In this document: positions 53,394 through 62,464 of the stretch, piece by piece | Layout: each line of letters begins with the position of its first letter | Numbering within the stretch: position 1 is the stretch's first letter | Assembly (NCBI GenBank): GCA_028292435.1 | Contig: JAQGMI010000017.1 | Span: 27,439 to 91,438, forward strand | DNA length: 64,000 nt | Origin: Betaproteobacteria bacterium | Lineage (GTDB): Bacteria > Pseudomonadota > Gammaproteobacteria > Burkholderiales > SG8-41 | Direction: 5' to 3' | Program-made: the position numbers and the translations under genes | The notes under the pieces: generated by a model | What the model saw: only the letters and a program-made list of their open reading frames with translations | What the model was told of the DNA's origin: nothing | The model's database searches: none

Positions 53394-54269
53394 ATGTCTG
53401 AAATAAAAACTGTAGGCGTAGCAGGCAGTGGCACGATGGGCGCGGGCATTGCGATCGTCGCGGCGCGCGCCGGATTCAAGACAATTGTTTACGACACGCG
53501 TCAGGACGCGCTCGATCGCGCGCGCAAGCAGACGGCGGGGTTTTTCGCCAAGTCGGTTGAACGCAAAAAACTTACGCAGCCGGAAGTCGACAAGATCATG
53601 AGCGGCCTGGCAAGCACGACCAAAGTTGCCGACATGGCGGCGTGCGACATCGTCATTGAGGCGGTGTTTGAAAATTTGAAAGTGAAGCACGAGTTGCTCG
53701 GCGAACTCAACAAGGTTTGTCCGCCGCACACGCTGTTCGCGTCGAATACCTCGACGCTTTCGATCACCGAAATCGCCGCAGGCTCGGGACGCGACGAGCG
53801 CTTCGTCGGCATGCATTTCTGCCTTCCCGCGCAATTGATGAAATTGGTCGAAATGTCGCCCGGCATTCGCACCAGCGATGAATCGTTCGCCGCCGCGTGG
53901 GTGTTCTGCAAGGCGATGGGCCAGATTCCGGTCAAGACCAAGGACAATCCCGGGTTCATCCTCAATTATTTTCTCGTGCCGTTCAACAACGATGCGATTC
54001 GACTCGTCGAGGCGGGCGTTGCCACGCCGGCGGACATCGATCGTGCAATCAAACTCGGACTCGGTTATCCGCTCGGTCCGCTCGAACTGCTCGACCTGGT
54101 CGGGCTCGATACGCACTTGCTCGTCGCCGAAGCGCTGTACGCGTCGACGCATGAACCGCGCGCAGCACCGCCGGCGCTCGTTAAGCGAATGATTGCCGCC
54201 GGTCACCTTGGCCGCAAAACGGGCCAGGGATTTTTCAAATACGCCGGCAACGCGATGTTCGGAGGCTGA
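53394..54269 (+). CDS. 3-hydroxyacyl-CoA dehydrogenase
   Basis: 291 residues with both 3HCDH domains. The Rossmann motif is VAGSGTMGAGIAIVAARAG; the SNTSTLSITEIAA segment and the catalytic GMHFCLPAQLMKLVE (His then Glu) are conserved. The C-terminal helical domain (KDNPGFILNYFLVPFNNDAIRL, IDRAIKLGLGYPLGPLELLD) is complete. It oxidises a (3S)-hydroxyacyl-CoA with NAD, either after ring opening or in normal beta-oxidation. Followed 6 nt later by a related single-domain protein. Confidence 0.94.
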   Translation: MSEIKTVGVAGSGTMGAGIAIVAARAGFKTIVYDTRQDALDRARKQTAGFFAKSVERKKLTQPEVDKIMSGLASTTKVADMAACDIVIEAVFENLKVKHELLGELNKVCPPHTLFASNTSTLSITEIAAGSGRDERFVGMHFCLPAQLMKLVEMSPGIRTSDESFAAAWVFCKAMGQIPVKTKDNPGFILNYFLVPFNNDAIRLVEAGVATPADIDRAIKLGLGYPLGPLELLDLVGLDTHLLVAEALYASTHEPRAAPPALVKRMIAAGHLGRKTGQGFFKYAGNAMFGG

Positions 54270-54275
54270 AAGGCG

Positions 54276-54944
54276 ATGCAAACCATGCGCTATGCAGTGC
54301 TTGATACCGGCAACAGCCGCTCGTTTCCAGGCGAGCACCCGTTAATCCAGGGTGCAGCGAAGGCGTTGAAATCCGCGGAGGTCGTCATCGTGCTCGGCGA
54401 GCATGCCGGCGGTCACGCCAAGTCGCTCGAACGGTGGAAGGACAAGGCGGCCGTATTGATCGAGCTCGGCACGGAATCGCTGGGCGCGCACACCGGCGAA
54501 AGCCGCGCTGAAGAAGGCTCCAATGCGCTCGGCTTTGCGCGCTTCCGATTGGGCGACGCCGAGCCGACGAACCTGGTCGAGCTGGTGCGTCAGCCGCGCA
54601 CGACCGATGCGGCAATGGCGGCTGCGAAAACCATCTTCGAAGGTGCCGGATTGCAGGTTGCGGTCTGTGGCGATTTTGCAGGCCGCATCATTGACCGTCT
54701 CGTGCGGCCGTATTACAACGCAGCGTTACGCCGCCTCGACGAAGGTCTCGCCACGGCGGATGACCTCGATACTACGTTGAAGCTCGGCCTTGGTTATCCC
54801 GAAGGCCCGATTTCGTTGCTCGAGCGAACCGGACTTTCGCCTCATTGCGATGTGACGCAAGCGCTGTTCGATGCAACCGGCGAGCAGCCCTACGCGCCCG
54901 CACGCCGCGCGCAGGTCGATAAATTGAGGCAACGCAAGGGCTGA
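54276..54944 (+). CDS. Protein with a 3HCDH C-terminal domain and a degenerate N-terminal half
   Basis: 222 residues, GGAGG near the start. Residues about 120-210 resemble the C-terminal domain of 3-hydroxyacyl-CoA dehydrogenase (GDFAGRIIDRLVRPYYNAALR, DDLDTTLKLGLGYPEGPISLLE). The N-terminal 110 residues have a beta-alpha pattern (VVIVLGEHAGG, AAVLIELGTES) but no GxGxxG nucleotide motif and no catalytic His, so it cannot be a full dehydrogenase. It may be a regulatory or structural partner of the enzyme encoded 6 nt upstream, or a decayed duplicate. Function unknown. Confidence 0.75.
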   Translation: MQTMRYAVLDTGNSRSFPGEHPLIQGAAKALKSAEVVIVLGEHAGGHAKSLERWKDKAAVLIELGTESLGAHTGESRAEEGSNALGFARFRLGDAEPTNLVELVRQPRTTDAAMAAAKTIFEGAGLQVAVCGDFAGRIIDRLVRPYYNAALRRLDEGLATADDLDTTLKLGLGYPEGPISLLERTGLSPHCDVTQALFDATGEQPYAPARRAQVDKLRQRKG

Positions 54945-54948
54945 AAAT

Positions 54949-55095
54949 CTTTGGCCGCCAAGGACGCGAAGGACGCAAAGGAAAAGCGAGTGCAAATTCG
55001 AAACGAGAAACTAAGCAGTCAACGATGCGCGGGCATAGTGCACGATGTCATTTTCAATTAGCGGTTTTACCTTTGCGTCCTTGGCGGTCCAAGGT
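54949..55095. repeat. Inverted-repeat element with GAAGGACGC units (copy 3)
   Basis: Left arm 54950-54985 (TTGGCCGCCAAGGACGCGAA then GGACGCAAAGGAAAA), right arm 55066-55094 (TTACCTTTGCGTCCTTGGCG then GTCCAAGG). The arms are inverted and the interior differs from copies 1 and 2. It fills the gap between the 3HCDH-like gene and the CoA transferase. Confidence 0.8.
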
Positions 55096-55110
55096 TTAAA
55101 GGTTTAGCGC

Positions 55111-56229
55111 ATGGCGCCGCTTGAAGGAATTCGCGTACTCGACTTCAGCACGCTGCTGCCGGGCCCGCTCGCGACACTGGTGCTCGCGGAGGCGGGGGCC
55201 GAAGTCATCAAGATCGAACGCCCGGGGCGCGGCGACGAGATGCGCTCGTATACGCCCAAATTTGGTACGGACAGCGTCAATTTCGCGCTGCTCAATCGCG
55301 GCAAGCGCTCGATCGCAATCGATCTTAAGGACAAGGCCGCAGTCGAGAAGCTCAAGCCGCTGATCGAATCGTGCGACATCGTGGTCGAACAGTTCAGGCC
55401 CGGCGTGATGGACCGGCTGGGCCTTGGTTACGAAGCCTTAAGTAAAATCAATCCGCGCATTATTTATTGCGCAATCACCGGTTACGGCCAGCATGGCCCG
55501 CGCGCCGAAGTCGCCGCGCACGATCTGAATTACATCGCGGATGCGGGCATGCTCGCGCTCGCCGCCGGCAGCGACGGCGCGCCGATACCGCCGCCTGCTC
55601 TGATCGCCGACATCGGCGGCGGCACTTATCCGGCGGTGATTAACATACTGCTCGCATTGCGGGTACGCGATCGCAGCGGCAAAGGCTGCAAGCTCGACAT
55701 CGCGATGGGCGACAATCTTTTCACTTTCCTATACTGGGCCATCGGCAATGGTGAAGCCGCCGGCGAGTGGCCCACACCCGCCGGCGACCTCGTGACCGGC
55801 GGCTCGCCGCGGTACAACGTTTATCGCACGCGTGACAATAAGTTTGTCGCCGCGGCGCCGCTCGAGCAGAAATTCTGGGAAAACTTCTGTGCTTTGCTTG
55901 CATTGCCGGCGGACGTGCAGGACGACAGTCGAGATGTCGTCGCAACGAAACGCGCGATCGCTGAAAAGATAGCGGCAAAAACCGCCGCCGAATGGCGCGC
56001 CTTGTTTCAGGGAAAAGACGTGTGCTGCTCGGTGATGGCGTCGATGCAGGAGGCGTTGAAGGACGAGCATTTCATTGCGCGCGGCGTATTCGCCGCCAGG
56101 CTTGGAGCCGGCGGCAAGGAAATGACCGCGCTGCCGGTGCCCGTTGTGCCGGCGTTCCGGGCGAATCCGGAAAGCGCCGGTTACCCCGCATTAGGTGAAG
56201 GTAACGGGCTGCTCGACGGCAAAGCGTGA
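55111..56229 (+). CDS. CaiB/BaiF family CoA transferase (alpha-methylacyl-CoA racemase-like)
   Basis: 372 residues. Motifs are IRVLDFSTLLPGPLATLVL, LAEAGAEVIKIERPGRGDEM and LLNRGKRSIAIDLKDKAAVE. The catalytic Asp is likely in ALIADIGGGTYPAVINILLA. In length and motifs it leans toward alpha-methylacyl-CoA racemases rather than formyl-CoA transferases. It is the last gene of the acyl-CoA cluster and could equilibrate stereoisomers or transfer CoA to a fresh acid. Confidence 0.9.
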   Translation: MAPLEGIRVLDFSTLLPGPLATLVLAEAGAEVIKIERPGRGDEMRSYTPKFGTDSVNFALLNRGKRSIAIDLKDKAAVEKLKPLIESCDIVVEQFRPGVMDRLGLGYEALSKINPRIIYCAITGYGQHGPRAEVAAHDLNYIADAGMLALAAGSDGAPIPPPALIADIGGGTYPAVINILLALRVRDRSGKGCKLDIAMGDNLFTFLYWAIGNGEAAGEWPTPAGDLVTGGSPRYNVYRTRDNKFVAAAPLEQKFWENFCALLALPADVQDDSRDVVATKRAIAEKIAAKTAAEWRALFQGKDVCCSVMASMQEALKDEHFIARGVFAARLGAGGKEMTALPVPVVPAFRANPESAGYPALGEGNGLLDGKA

Positions 56230-56303
56230 TCGCATAAAAGAGCAAGCGGGCTTGTCTGCTATAGTCGTCCCGGTTCCGAAATCTTTCGCGCAGGGAGAAT
56301 GCA

Positions 56304-57278
56304 ATGCTTCGTGTGATCGCGTGTTTGCTCAGTATCGCGAATCTTTCGCTGGCCATACCGGCCGCGTTTGGCGCCGACGCTTATCCCGCCAAAACCGTTC
56401 GCATCGTCGTTGCCTTCGCGGCCGGCGGCTCGACTGACTTGCTCGCACGCAGTGTCGCGCAACGTCTGAACGAGGCGTGGAAGCAATCGGTGATCGTCGA
56501 CAATCGCGCGGGCGGCGGCGGCATCGTGGGCTCCGACCATGTCGCGAAGTCGGCGCCCGATGGTTATACGCTGCTGCTCGGCACCAATACGACCAACGCG
56601 GTTGCTGCGTCGCTATATGCGAAATTGCCGTTCGACCCGCAGCGCGATTTTGCGCCGATCACTGAAATTGCGACGATCCCGCAGATGTTGTCGGTGCATC
56701 CGTCGATTCCGGCCAAATCGGTCAGGGAACTGGTCGCACTGGCGAAAGCGCATCCCGGCGCGCTTAACTATGGCACGGCCGGCACGGGCAGCACTTCGCA
56801 TATGGCGATGGAGCTCTTTCAGTCGGTCGCGAAAATAAAGATGGTGCATGTGCCGTACAAAGGCACCGGCCCGGCGATGATCGAGTTGCTCGGCGGCCAT
56901 TTGTCGCTGATGTTCGACGTCATCATGACGTCGCTGCCGCATGTGCAGGCAGGCAAGCTGCGCACGCTCGGCTTGAGCAGCCTGCAGCGCTCGTCGATTA
57001 CGCCCCAGGTGCCGACGATCGCCGAATCGGGCTATCCCGGCTTTGAGGCAATCGTGTGGTTCGGCTTGTTTGCACCGGCCGGCACGCCAGCGGACATCGT
57101 GCGCAAAGTAAGTGAAGACACCGCGCGCGCATTGGCGCAGCCGAACTTGCGCGAACTGCTCGCGAGCCAGGGCGCGGACATCGTCGCCAGCACGCCGGCC
57201 GTTTTCAGCGGACGCGTCACCGGCGAAATCGGCAAATGGCGCAAAGTCATCCAGGACGCCGGCATTAAGCCCGAATAG
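56304..57278 (+). CDS. Bug-family TTT substrate-binding protein
   Basis: 324 residues, GGGAG before the ATG. Signal peptide RVIACLLSIANLSLAIPAAFG ends near AFGA-DAYP. Motifs are YPAKTVRIVVAFAAGGSTDL, VIVDNRAGGGGIVG, SAPDGYTLLLGTNTT, NYGTAGTGSTSHMAMELFQS and YPGFEAIVWFGLFAPAGTPA. It lies between the acyl-CoA cluster and hyuA (16 nt to the next start), so it probably serves one of these pathways. Confidence 0.93.
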   Translation: MLRVIACLLSIANLSLAIPAAFGADAYPAKTVRIVVAFAAGGSTDLLARSVAQRLNEAWKQSVIVDNRAGGGGIVGSDHVAKSAPDGYTLLLGTNTTNAVAASLYAKLPFDPQRDFAPITEIATIPQMLSVHPSIPAKSVRELVALAKAHPGALNYGTAGTGSTSHMAMELFQSVAKIKMVHVPYKGTGPAMIELLGGHLSLMFDVIMTSLPHVQAGKLRTLGLSSLQRSSITPQVPTIAESGYPGFEAIVWFGLFAPAGTPADIVRKVSEDTARALAQPNLRELLASQGADIVASTPAVFSGRVTGEIGKWRKVIQDAGIKPE

Positions 57279-57294
57279 CGGCGAATTCTTAAAA

Positions 57295-59346
57295 ATGTAT
57301 CGAATCGGCATCGACGTCGGCGGCACGTTCACTGATTTCACGTTGCTGCGTGAAGAGGACGGGCAGGTCAGCTATCACAAGGTAGCTTCGACGCCGCGCG
57401 ATCCGTCGCAGGCGATCGAGCAGGGCATCGCCGACCTGCTGAAAATTCATTCGATCGCGCCGAACGAGGTCGGTCACGTCGGGCACGGCACGACGGTCGC
57501 GACCAACCTCATCATCGAGCGGCGCGGCGCGGTGACCGGCCTCATCACGACCAAAGGTTTTCGCGACGTGATAGAAATCGGCCGCCAGGTACGGCCGCAT
57601 CTCTTCGACTACGGCGTCGTCAAAGCGCCGCCGCTCGCGGTGCGCGAGCATCGGCATGAAATTGGCGAACGTGTCGATGCGCACGGCGCCGTCATTGCAG
57701 CGCTCGACGAGCGTGAAGTCGAAACTGCGGCGAAGAAACTTAAATCCGCCGGCGTCAAATCGGTTGCCGTGTGTTTCCTGCATTCGTACCGCAATCCGGC
57801 GCACGAGCAGGCTGCGCGCCGCGTGGTCGAGCGCGTGCTGCCCGACGCCTATGTGAGCATCTCGAGCGACGTGCTGCCCGAGTTTCGCGAGTACGAGCGT
57901 TGGTCGACAACGCTGTTGAATGCCGCGGTCGGGCCGCGCATGGAAACTTATCTCGAAGGGTTTTTGACGCGAGTTAAAAACCTCGGCATCACTGTCGAGC
58001 CGTTCACGATCCATTCCAACGGCGGCCTGATGTCCGTTCGCGCGGTGCGTGCGTACCCAGTGCGCACGTGTTTGTCGGGGCCCGCGGCAGGCGTCGTCGG
58101 TGCGGCCGAAATCGGCCGCGTCGCCGGTTTCGAAAATCTCGTCACGTTCGACGTCGGCGGCACCAGTACCGACGTGTCGCTCGTTTATCGCGGCAAACCG
58201 CTGTTCAGTTCGAGCCGGCTGGTCGCCGACTATCCGGTCAAGACACCGATGATCGACATACACGTGATCGGTGCGGGCGGCGGCAGCATTGCATGGATGG
58301 ATGACGCCGGCGCGTTAAAAGTCGGGCCGCAAAGCGCGGGCGCCGATCCAGGTCCGGCCGCCTATTCGCGCGGGGGCAGTAAACCGACGATTACCGATGC
58401 CCAAATCAGCTTGCACCGGTTAAATCCGGTGTCACTGCTCGACGGGCGGCTTAAAGTGGATGAGGCAGCGGCGCGCGCCGTTATCGACCAGAAAGTTGCG
58501 GGCCCGCTTGGCATCACGCTCGAGCAGGCCGCCGAAGGTGTCATTCGCATCGCGAATGCCAATATGAGCCGCGCGATACGATCGGTATCGACCGAGCGCG
58601 GCTACGACCTCTCACGATTTGCGCTGTTTGCCTATGGCGGCGCCGGTCCGCTGCATGCGATAGACGTCGCGATGGAATGCGGCATCCCGCAAGTCATCGT
58701 GCCGCAGGAACCCGGCACGCTGTGCGCACGCGGCATGCTGCTGACCGACATCAGTTTCGATTTCGTGCGCAGCGAGATTTCGGAAGTCACCGCAGATAGC
58801 TGGCTGCGCGTGTGCAACCTCTTTGCTGAAATGGAAACCGAAGCGCGTGCCTGGCTCGAGCGCGAGCGGGTTGCGCCGGCCGCTCAATCATTTCGATGCC
58901 ACATCGACGCGCGCTATCAGGGGCAGAATTTCGAAGTCATGGTGCCGGTGACCGGAATACAGGCGCACGGCATGGTGGAATTCCTGAAAGATTTCGCAGC
59001 AGCTCATCAACGCGAGTATGGCTACGACGTACCCGGGCGCGCGGTCGAGGTCGTGAACTGCCGGCTGCAGGCGGTCGGTGATGTGGCGAAGGCGCCTTTG
59101 CGTGAAATCGCCTCGACGGGAAGCGTTGCGGCGGCGGTGGTTGCGCATCGCAACGTATATTTCGGCATTCAGCTCGGATGGCTCGATACGCCCGTGCATG
59201 CGCGCGGAAAATTGCCGGCAGGCGCAGCGCTCGCAGGCCCGGCGCTCGTTGAAGAAATGAGTTCCACCGTCCTGCTCGCGCCCGGTCAGAGTGCAAACGT
59301 TGACCGCGTCGGCAACCTGATCATCAATGTGGGACGCATCAAATGA
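57295..59346 (+). CDS. hyuA: Hydantoinase/oxoprolinase A-type subunit
   Basis: 683 residues from the ATG at 57295, which opens directly into RIGIDVGGTFTDFTLL; the open frame upstream overlaps the Bug gene and is discarded. It has the hydantoinase/oxoprolinase N and A domains: HGTTVATNLIIERRGA, TFDVGGTSTDVSLV, GAGGGSIAWMDDAG, QSAGADPGPAAYSRGG and FAYGGAGPLHA. With HyuB it forms an ATP-dependent amidohydrolase; relatives cleave hydantoins, 5-oxoproline, caprolactam or (as AcxA/acetone carboxylase relatives) carboxylate ketones. Its stop overlaps hyuB. Confidence 0.93.
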   Translation: MYRIGIDVGGTFTDFTLLREEDGQVSYHKVASTPRDPSQAIEQGIADLLKIHSIAPNEVGHVGHGTTVATNLIIERRGAVTGLITTKGFRDVIEIGRQVRPHLFDYGVVKAPPLAVREHRHEIGERVDAHGAVIAALDEREVETAAKKLKSAGVKSVAVCFLHSYRNPAHEQAARRVVERVLPDAYVSISSDVLPEFREYERWSTTLLNAAVGPRMETYLEGFLTRVKNLGITVEPFTIHSNGGLMSVRAVRAYPVRTCLSGPAAGVVGAAEIGRVAGFENLVTFDVGGTSTDVSLVYRGKPLFSSSRLVADYPVKTPMIDIHVIGAGGGSIAWMDDAGALKVGPQSAGADPGPAAYSRGGSKPTITDAQISLHRLNPVSLLDGRLKVDEAAARAVIDQKVAGPLGITLEQAAEGVIRIANANMSRAIRSVSTERGYDLSRFALFAYGGAGPLHAIDVAMECGIPQVIVPQEPGTLCARGMLLTDISFDFVRSEISEVTADSWLRVCNLFAEMETEARAWLERERVAPAAQSFRCHIDARYQGQNFEVMVPVTGIQAHGMVEFLKDFAAAHQREYGYDVPGRAVEVVNCRLQAVGDVAKAPLREIASTGSVAAAVVAHRNVYFGIQLGWLDTPVHARGKLPAGAALAGPALVEEMSSTVLLAPGQSANVDRVGNLIINVGRIK

Positions 59347-61073
59347 GCCAACCCGTTCGCGAACCGCAGATTTTCGATCCAATTGCAATGGAGGTCTTCA
59401 GCAATCGACTGCTGTCGATCACCGAAGACATGAACAACACTTTGGTGCGTTCGTCGTTTTCGACCAACATCAAGGAGCGGCGCGATTGCTCGGTCGGACT
59501 CTTCGACGGGCGCGGACGATTGATCGCGCAGGGCACGCAGATTCCACTGCACCTGGGCTCGCTCAACGGCGGTGTTGCTGCGGTGCTCAAAGCGTGCCCG
59601 CTCGAATCGATTCAGGACGGCGACGTGTTCCTGTGCAACGATCCTTATCTGGCGCACGGCACGCATCTGCCGGACATCAGCTGCATTACGCCGGTGTTCA
59701 TCGACGGCAAAGTGGAATTCTTTGCCGCCAACGTCGGTCATCACGCGGACGTCGGCGGCGCCGTGCCGGGGTCGATAGCCGGCGGTTCGCGCTCTATCTT
59801 CGAAGAGGGCATCCGCTTGCCGGTCATTCGCGTCGTGCGTGCGGGCGTGCTCGATACCGAAACGCTGAACCTCATTGCGCAGAATACGCGCGACCCCGAA
59901 GAGCGCGCGCTCGACCTGCGCGTGCAGGTCGCGACCAATGAGCGCGGTGCTACGGCGGCACGTGAACTCGTTGTCCAGATGGGCATGGCGGCGGTACGCC
60001 AGTCGATCGACGACATCATCGCGTACACGCGCCGGCGGATTCGCAACCGCATCGCCGAACTGAAAATCGGCGAATACCGTTTCACGAACTATCTCGACGA
60101 TGACGGCATGGGCGGCGAACCGGTGCCCATTGCGGTCACGGTGCGGGTGTCGAAGGACGGACTCGCGCTCGATTTCACCGGCTCGGGCAAGCAGGCGCGC
60201 GGTGCGATGAACGTGCCGACCAATGCGCTGCACGCGTGTGTTTACTATTCAATCAAGGCGCTGCTCGATCCGGAACTCCTGCCGAATGCAGGACTCTTCG
60301 ATGCGGTCAGCATCAGTGCGCCGCCGGGCACCATCGTCAATCCGTTGCCGCCCGCGCCGGTCGGTGCGCGTTCGATTACCTGCCAGAAAGTTGCCGGCGC
60401 GATTTTCGGTGCATTTCGCGGATTACTGCCCCCCGAACGGGTGATGGCGTCCGGGAATGACGTGGTGCCCGCCATCGTGTTTTCAGGCGCGCTCACGCGC
60501 CGCGACGGTTATTACGTCTATCTCGAAACGCTTGGTGGCGGCAGCGGCGCGCGGCATGGCGCCGACGGTATGGACGCGGTGCACGTGCACATGACCAACA
60601 CGTCCAATTTGCCCGCGGAAGCGCTTGAAAACGAATATCCGCTGATCGTCGACGAGTACGCGTTGATCGATGACTCAGGCGGCGCCGGTCAATACCGCGG
60701 CGGGTTGGGGATTGCGCGCCAGATCCGGGCCACTGTGCCAGGTACGATTTTTTCGGTACGCTCGGACAGTCATACCGTCGGCGTGCCGAGCGGCGTATTC
60801 GGCGGGCTCGATGGCCGCCGCGCGAAGCTCGTCCGCAATTACGGGCGCGTCGACCAGGAAGAGCTGTTTTCGAAAGTAGCGCGCGTCGAAATGAAAGTCG
60901 GCGATGCAATGCGAATTGAGACGCCGGGTGCCGGCGGTTACGGCATGCCTGCGCAACGTTCACTTGATGCGATCGCCGCAGATTTAAGGAATGGCAAAGT
61001 AACGCGCGTGGCAGCGGAACGCGATTACGGCAACGACCGGGTTGACGCTGCCGTGAAGCTCGCTCGCAGCTAG
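59343..61073 (+). CDS. hyuB: Hydantoinase B-type subunit
   Basis: 576 residues, starting in an ATGA overlap with hyuA. Family motifs are IFDPIAMEVFSNRLLSITED, RSSFSTNIKERRDCSVGLFD, DVFLCNDPYLAHGTHLPDI and the C-terminal GAGGYGMP. It is the second half of the HyuAB-type amidohydrolase. Convergent with the FAD dehydrogenase gene; the two stop codons overlap in CTAG (61070-61073). Confidence 0.94.
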   Translation: MSQPVREPQIFDPIAMEVFSNRLLSITEDMNNTLVRSSFSTNIKERRDCSVGLFDGRGRLIAQGTQIPLHLGSLNGGVAAVLKACPLESIQDGDVFLCNDPYLAHGTHLPDISCITPVFIDGKVEFFAANVGHHADVGGAVPGSIAGGSRSIFEEGIRLPVIRVVRAGVLDTETLNLIAQNTRDPEERALDLRVQVATNERGATAARELVVQMGMAAVRQSIDDIIAYTRRRIRNRIAELKIGEYRFTNYLDDDGMGGEPVPIAVTVRVSKDGLALDFTGSGKQARGAMNVPTNALHACVYYSIKALLDPELLPNAGLFDAVSISAPPGTIVNPLPPAPVGARSITCQKVAGAIFGAFRGLLPPERVMASGNDVVPAIVFSGALTRRDGYYVYLETLGGGSGARHGADGMDAVHVHMTNTSNLPAEALENEYPLIVDEYALIDDSGGAGQYRGGLGIARQIRATVPGTIFSVRSDSHTVGVPSGVFGGLDGRRAKLVRNYGRVDQEELFSKVARVEMKVGDAMRIETPGAGGYGMPAQRSLDAIAADLRNGKVTRVAAERDYGNDRVDAAVKLARS

Positions 61074-62464
61074 TTATCGGATTCCATCGCCGCGATTTCT
61101 CCAAGCGTGATCGGTTTGATCGGTGAGCGAATGCGGTAATAACCGACTTCCGCCGGTGTGATGCCGCGACATTCGGCGATTAACTCGACGACCGTCAATC
61201 CGCACAGCCGTCCCTGGCACGGGCCCATGCCGCAGCGCGTAAACGATTTCATCTGATTCGGCCCGGGGCAATCCTGTTCGGTCACGATGCGGCGTATCTC
61301 GCTGGCGCGCACTTCTTCGCAGCGGCACACGATAGTCTCCGGCGAACGTGGCGCGATCATCTCCTGCGCCGGGCGGTACAGCGCGTCGAGAAACGGCCGC
61401 GCTCGCAAATGGCGATTCAACTTCGTGCGCAGGCCGGCCGCCTGACGATCGCGTTCTTCGGCGGTAATTGTTTGCGTCGAACACGCGGCGCTCAGTGCCG
61501 CGAGATGCCCGCTGAATTCAGCAGCCTGCGCACCCGCGATGCCGCCGTTGTCGCCGGCGATCTGCACGCCATCGACCGACGTGTTGCCCCATTCGTCCAA
61601 CGTCGGACGAAACGAGCGTTGCACGTTGTCCCATTGATGGTCGCAACGCAGTGACAACGCGAGATTCATGTTCGGCACGATGCCTTGATGCAAGAGGACG
61701 ACGTCGATCTGCTCGCGCCGTTTTTGTCCGCGCCATTCATAATGAATTTCGTGCGCGCGGTCGTCGCCGCGGATTTCCAGGTTGTGGGCACCGCTACAAA
61801 CCTTGACGCCGGCATCGCGCAGTTCGCCGACCAGCGAAAGGCCCTTGCCGAGGTAGCCGGGCGCCATCAGAAAAGCGGGCAGGTGGCGCAGTGCAGGAAT
61901 AAAATTTGATCCCGTTTCGATGACGGCCGCCGGCTTGACGCCGGCACGCGCGAGTTGAACCGCGACTAACAGCAGTAAAGGACCGTTTCCGGCAATCACG
62001 AAACGTCCATCCGGAACTGCACCCGTGGATTTCAGCAGCGTTTGCGCGGCGCCGCAGGTCATGACGCCGGGCAGTGTCCAGCCGGGAACCGGCATCGGAC
62101 GTTCCATCGCGCCCGTCGCAATCAGGATTCGCTTCGCAGCGATCCGCGCAGCGCGACCCTGGCTGCGTGTATATACGTTTCGCTGGCCGTCGATCTGCCA
62201 GGCGGTCGTCAGCGGCATATATTCGGCGCCGCTCGCGCGAAACTTCTCAACGAGCTCAAGTCCGGCGGCGTAGTCGCTGCCGAGCACTTTGAGCTGCGAA
62301 GGCCGCCGCGCATTCACGCTCTCGATACTGCGATAAATCTGCCCCCCGGGTTCGGTCTGCTCGTCGATGACCGCTGTGCGCATGCCGAGCCCGGCCGCGG
62401 CGGTTGCGGCAGCGAGACCAGCAGGGCCTGCGCCAATAATCGCCAGATCGAACGCGGTACTCAT
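61070..62464 (-). CDS. FAD-dependent dehydrogenase with C-terminal BFD-like 2Fe-2S domain (HcnB/OoxA type)
   Basis: 464 residues. FAD-binding DLAIIGAGPAGLAAATAAAG is at the N-terminus, and a pyridine-nucleotide-type segment FVIAGNGPLLLLVAVQL follows. The C-terminal part has a BFD-like 2Fe-2S site with CRCEEV and TRCGMGPCQGRLC. This is the layout of the alpha subunits of opine oxidase, hydrogen cyanide synthase HcnB and dye-linked hydroxyproline dehydrogenase. Its stop overlaps hyuB and its start overlaps the 2Fe-2S subunit. A DadA-like beta subunit, expected in such complexes, is not seen next to it. Confidence 0.92.
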   Translation of the reverse strand: MSTAFDLAIIGAGPAGLAAATAAAGLGMRTAVIDEQTEPGGQIYRSIESVNARRPSQLKVLGSDYAAGLELVEKFRASGAEYMPLTTAWQIDGQRNVYTRSQGRAARIAAKRILIATGAMERPMPVPGWTLPGVMTCGAAQTLLKSTGAVPDGRFVIAGNGPLLLLVAVQLARAGVKPAAVIETGSNFIPALRHLPAFLMAPGYLGKGLSLVGELRDAGVKVCSGAHNLEIRGDDRAHEIHYEWRGQKRREQIDVVLLHQGIVPNMNLALSLRCDHQWDNVQRSFRPTLDEWGNTSVDGVQIAGDNGGIAGAQAAEFSGHLAALSAACSTQTITAEERDRQAAGLRTKLNRHLRARPFLDALYRPAQEMIAPRSPETIVCRCEEVRASEIRRIVTEQDCPGPNQMKSFTRCGMGPCQGRLCGLTVVELIAECRGITPAEVGYYRIRSPIKPITLGEIAAMESDN

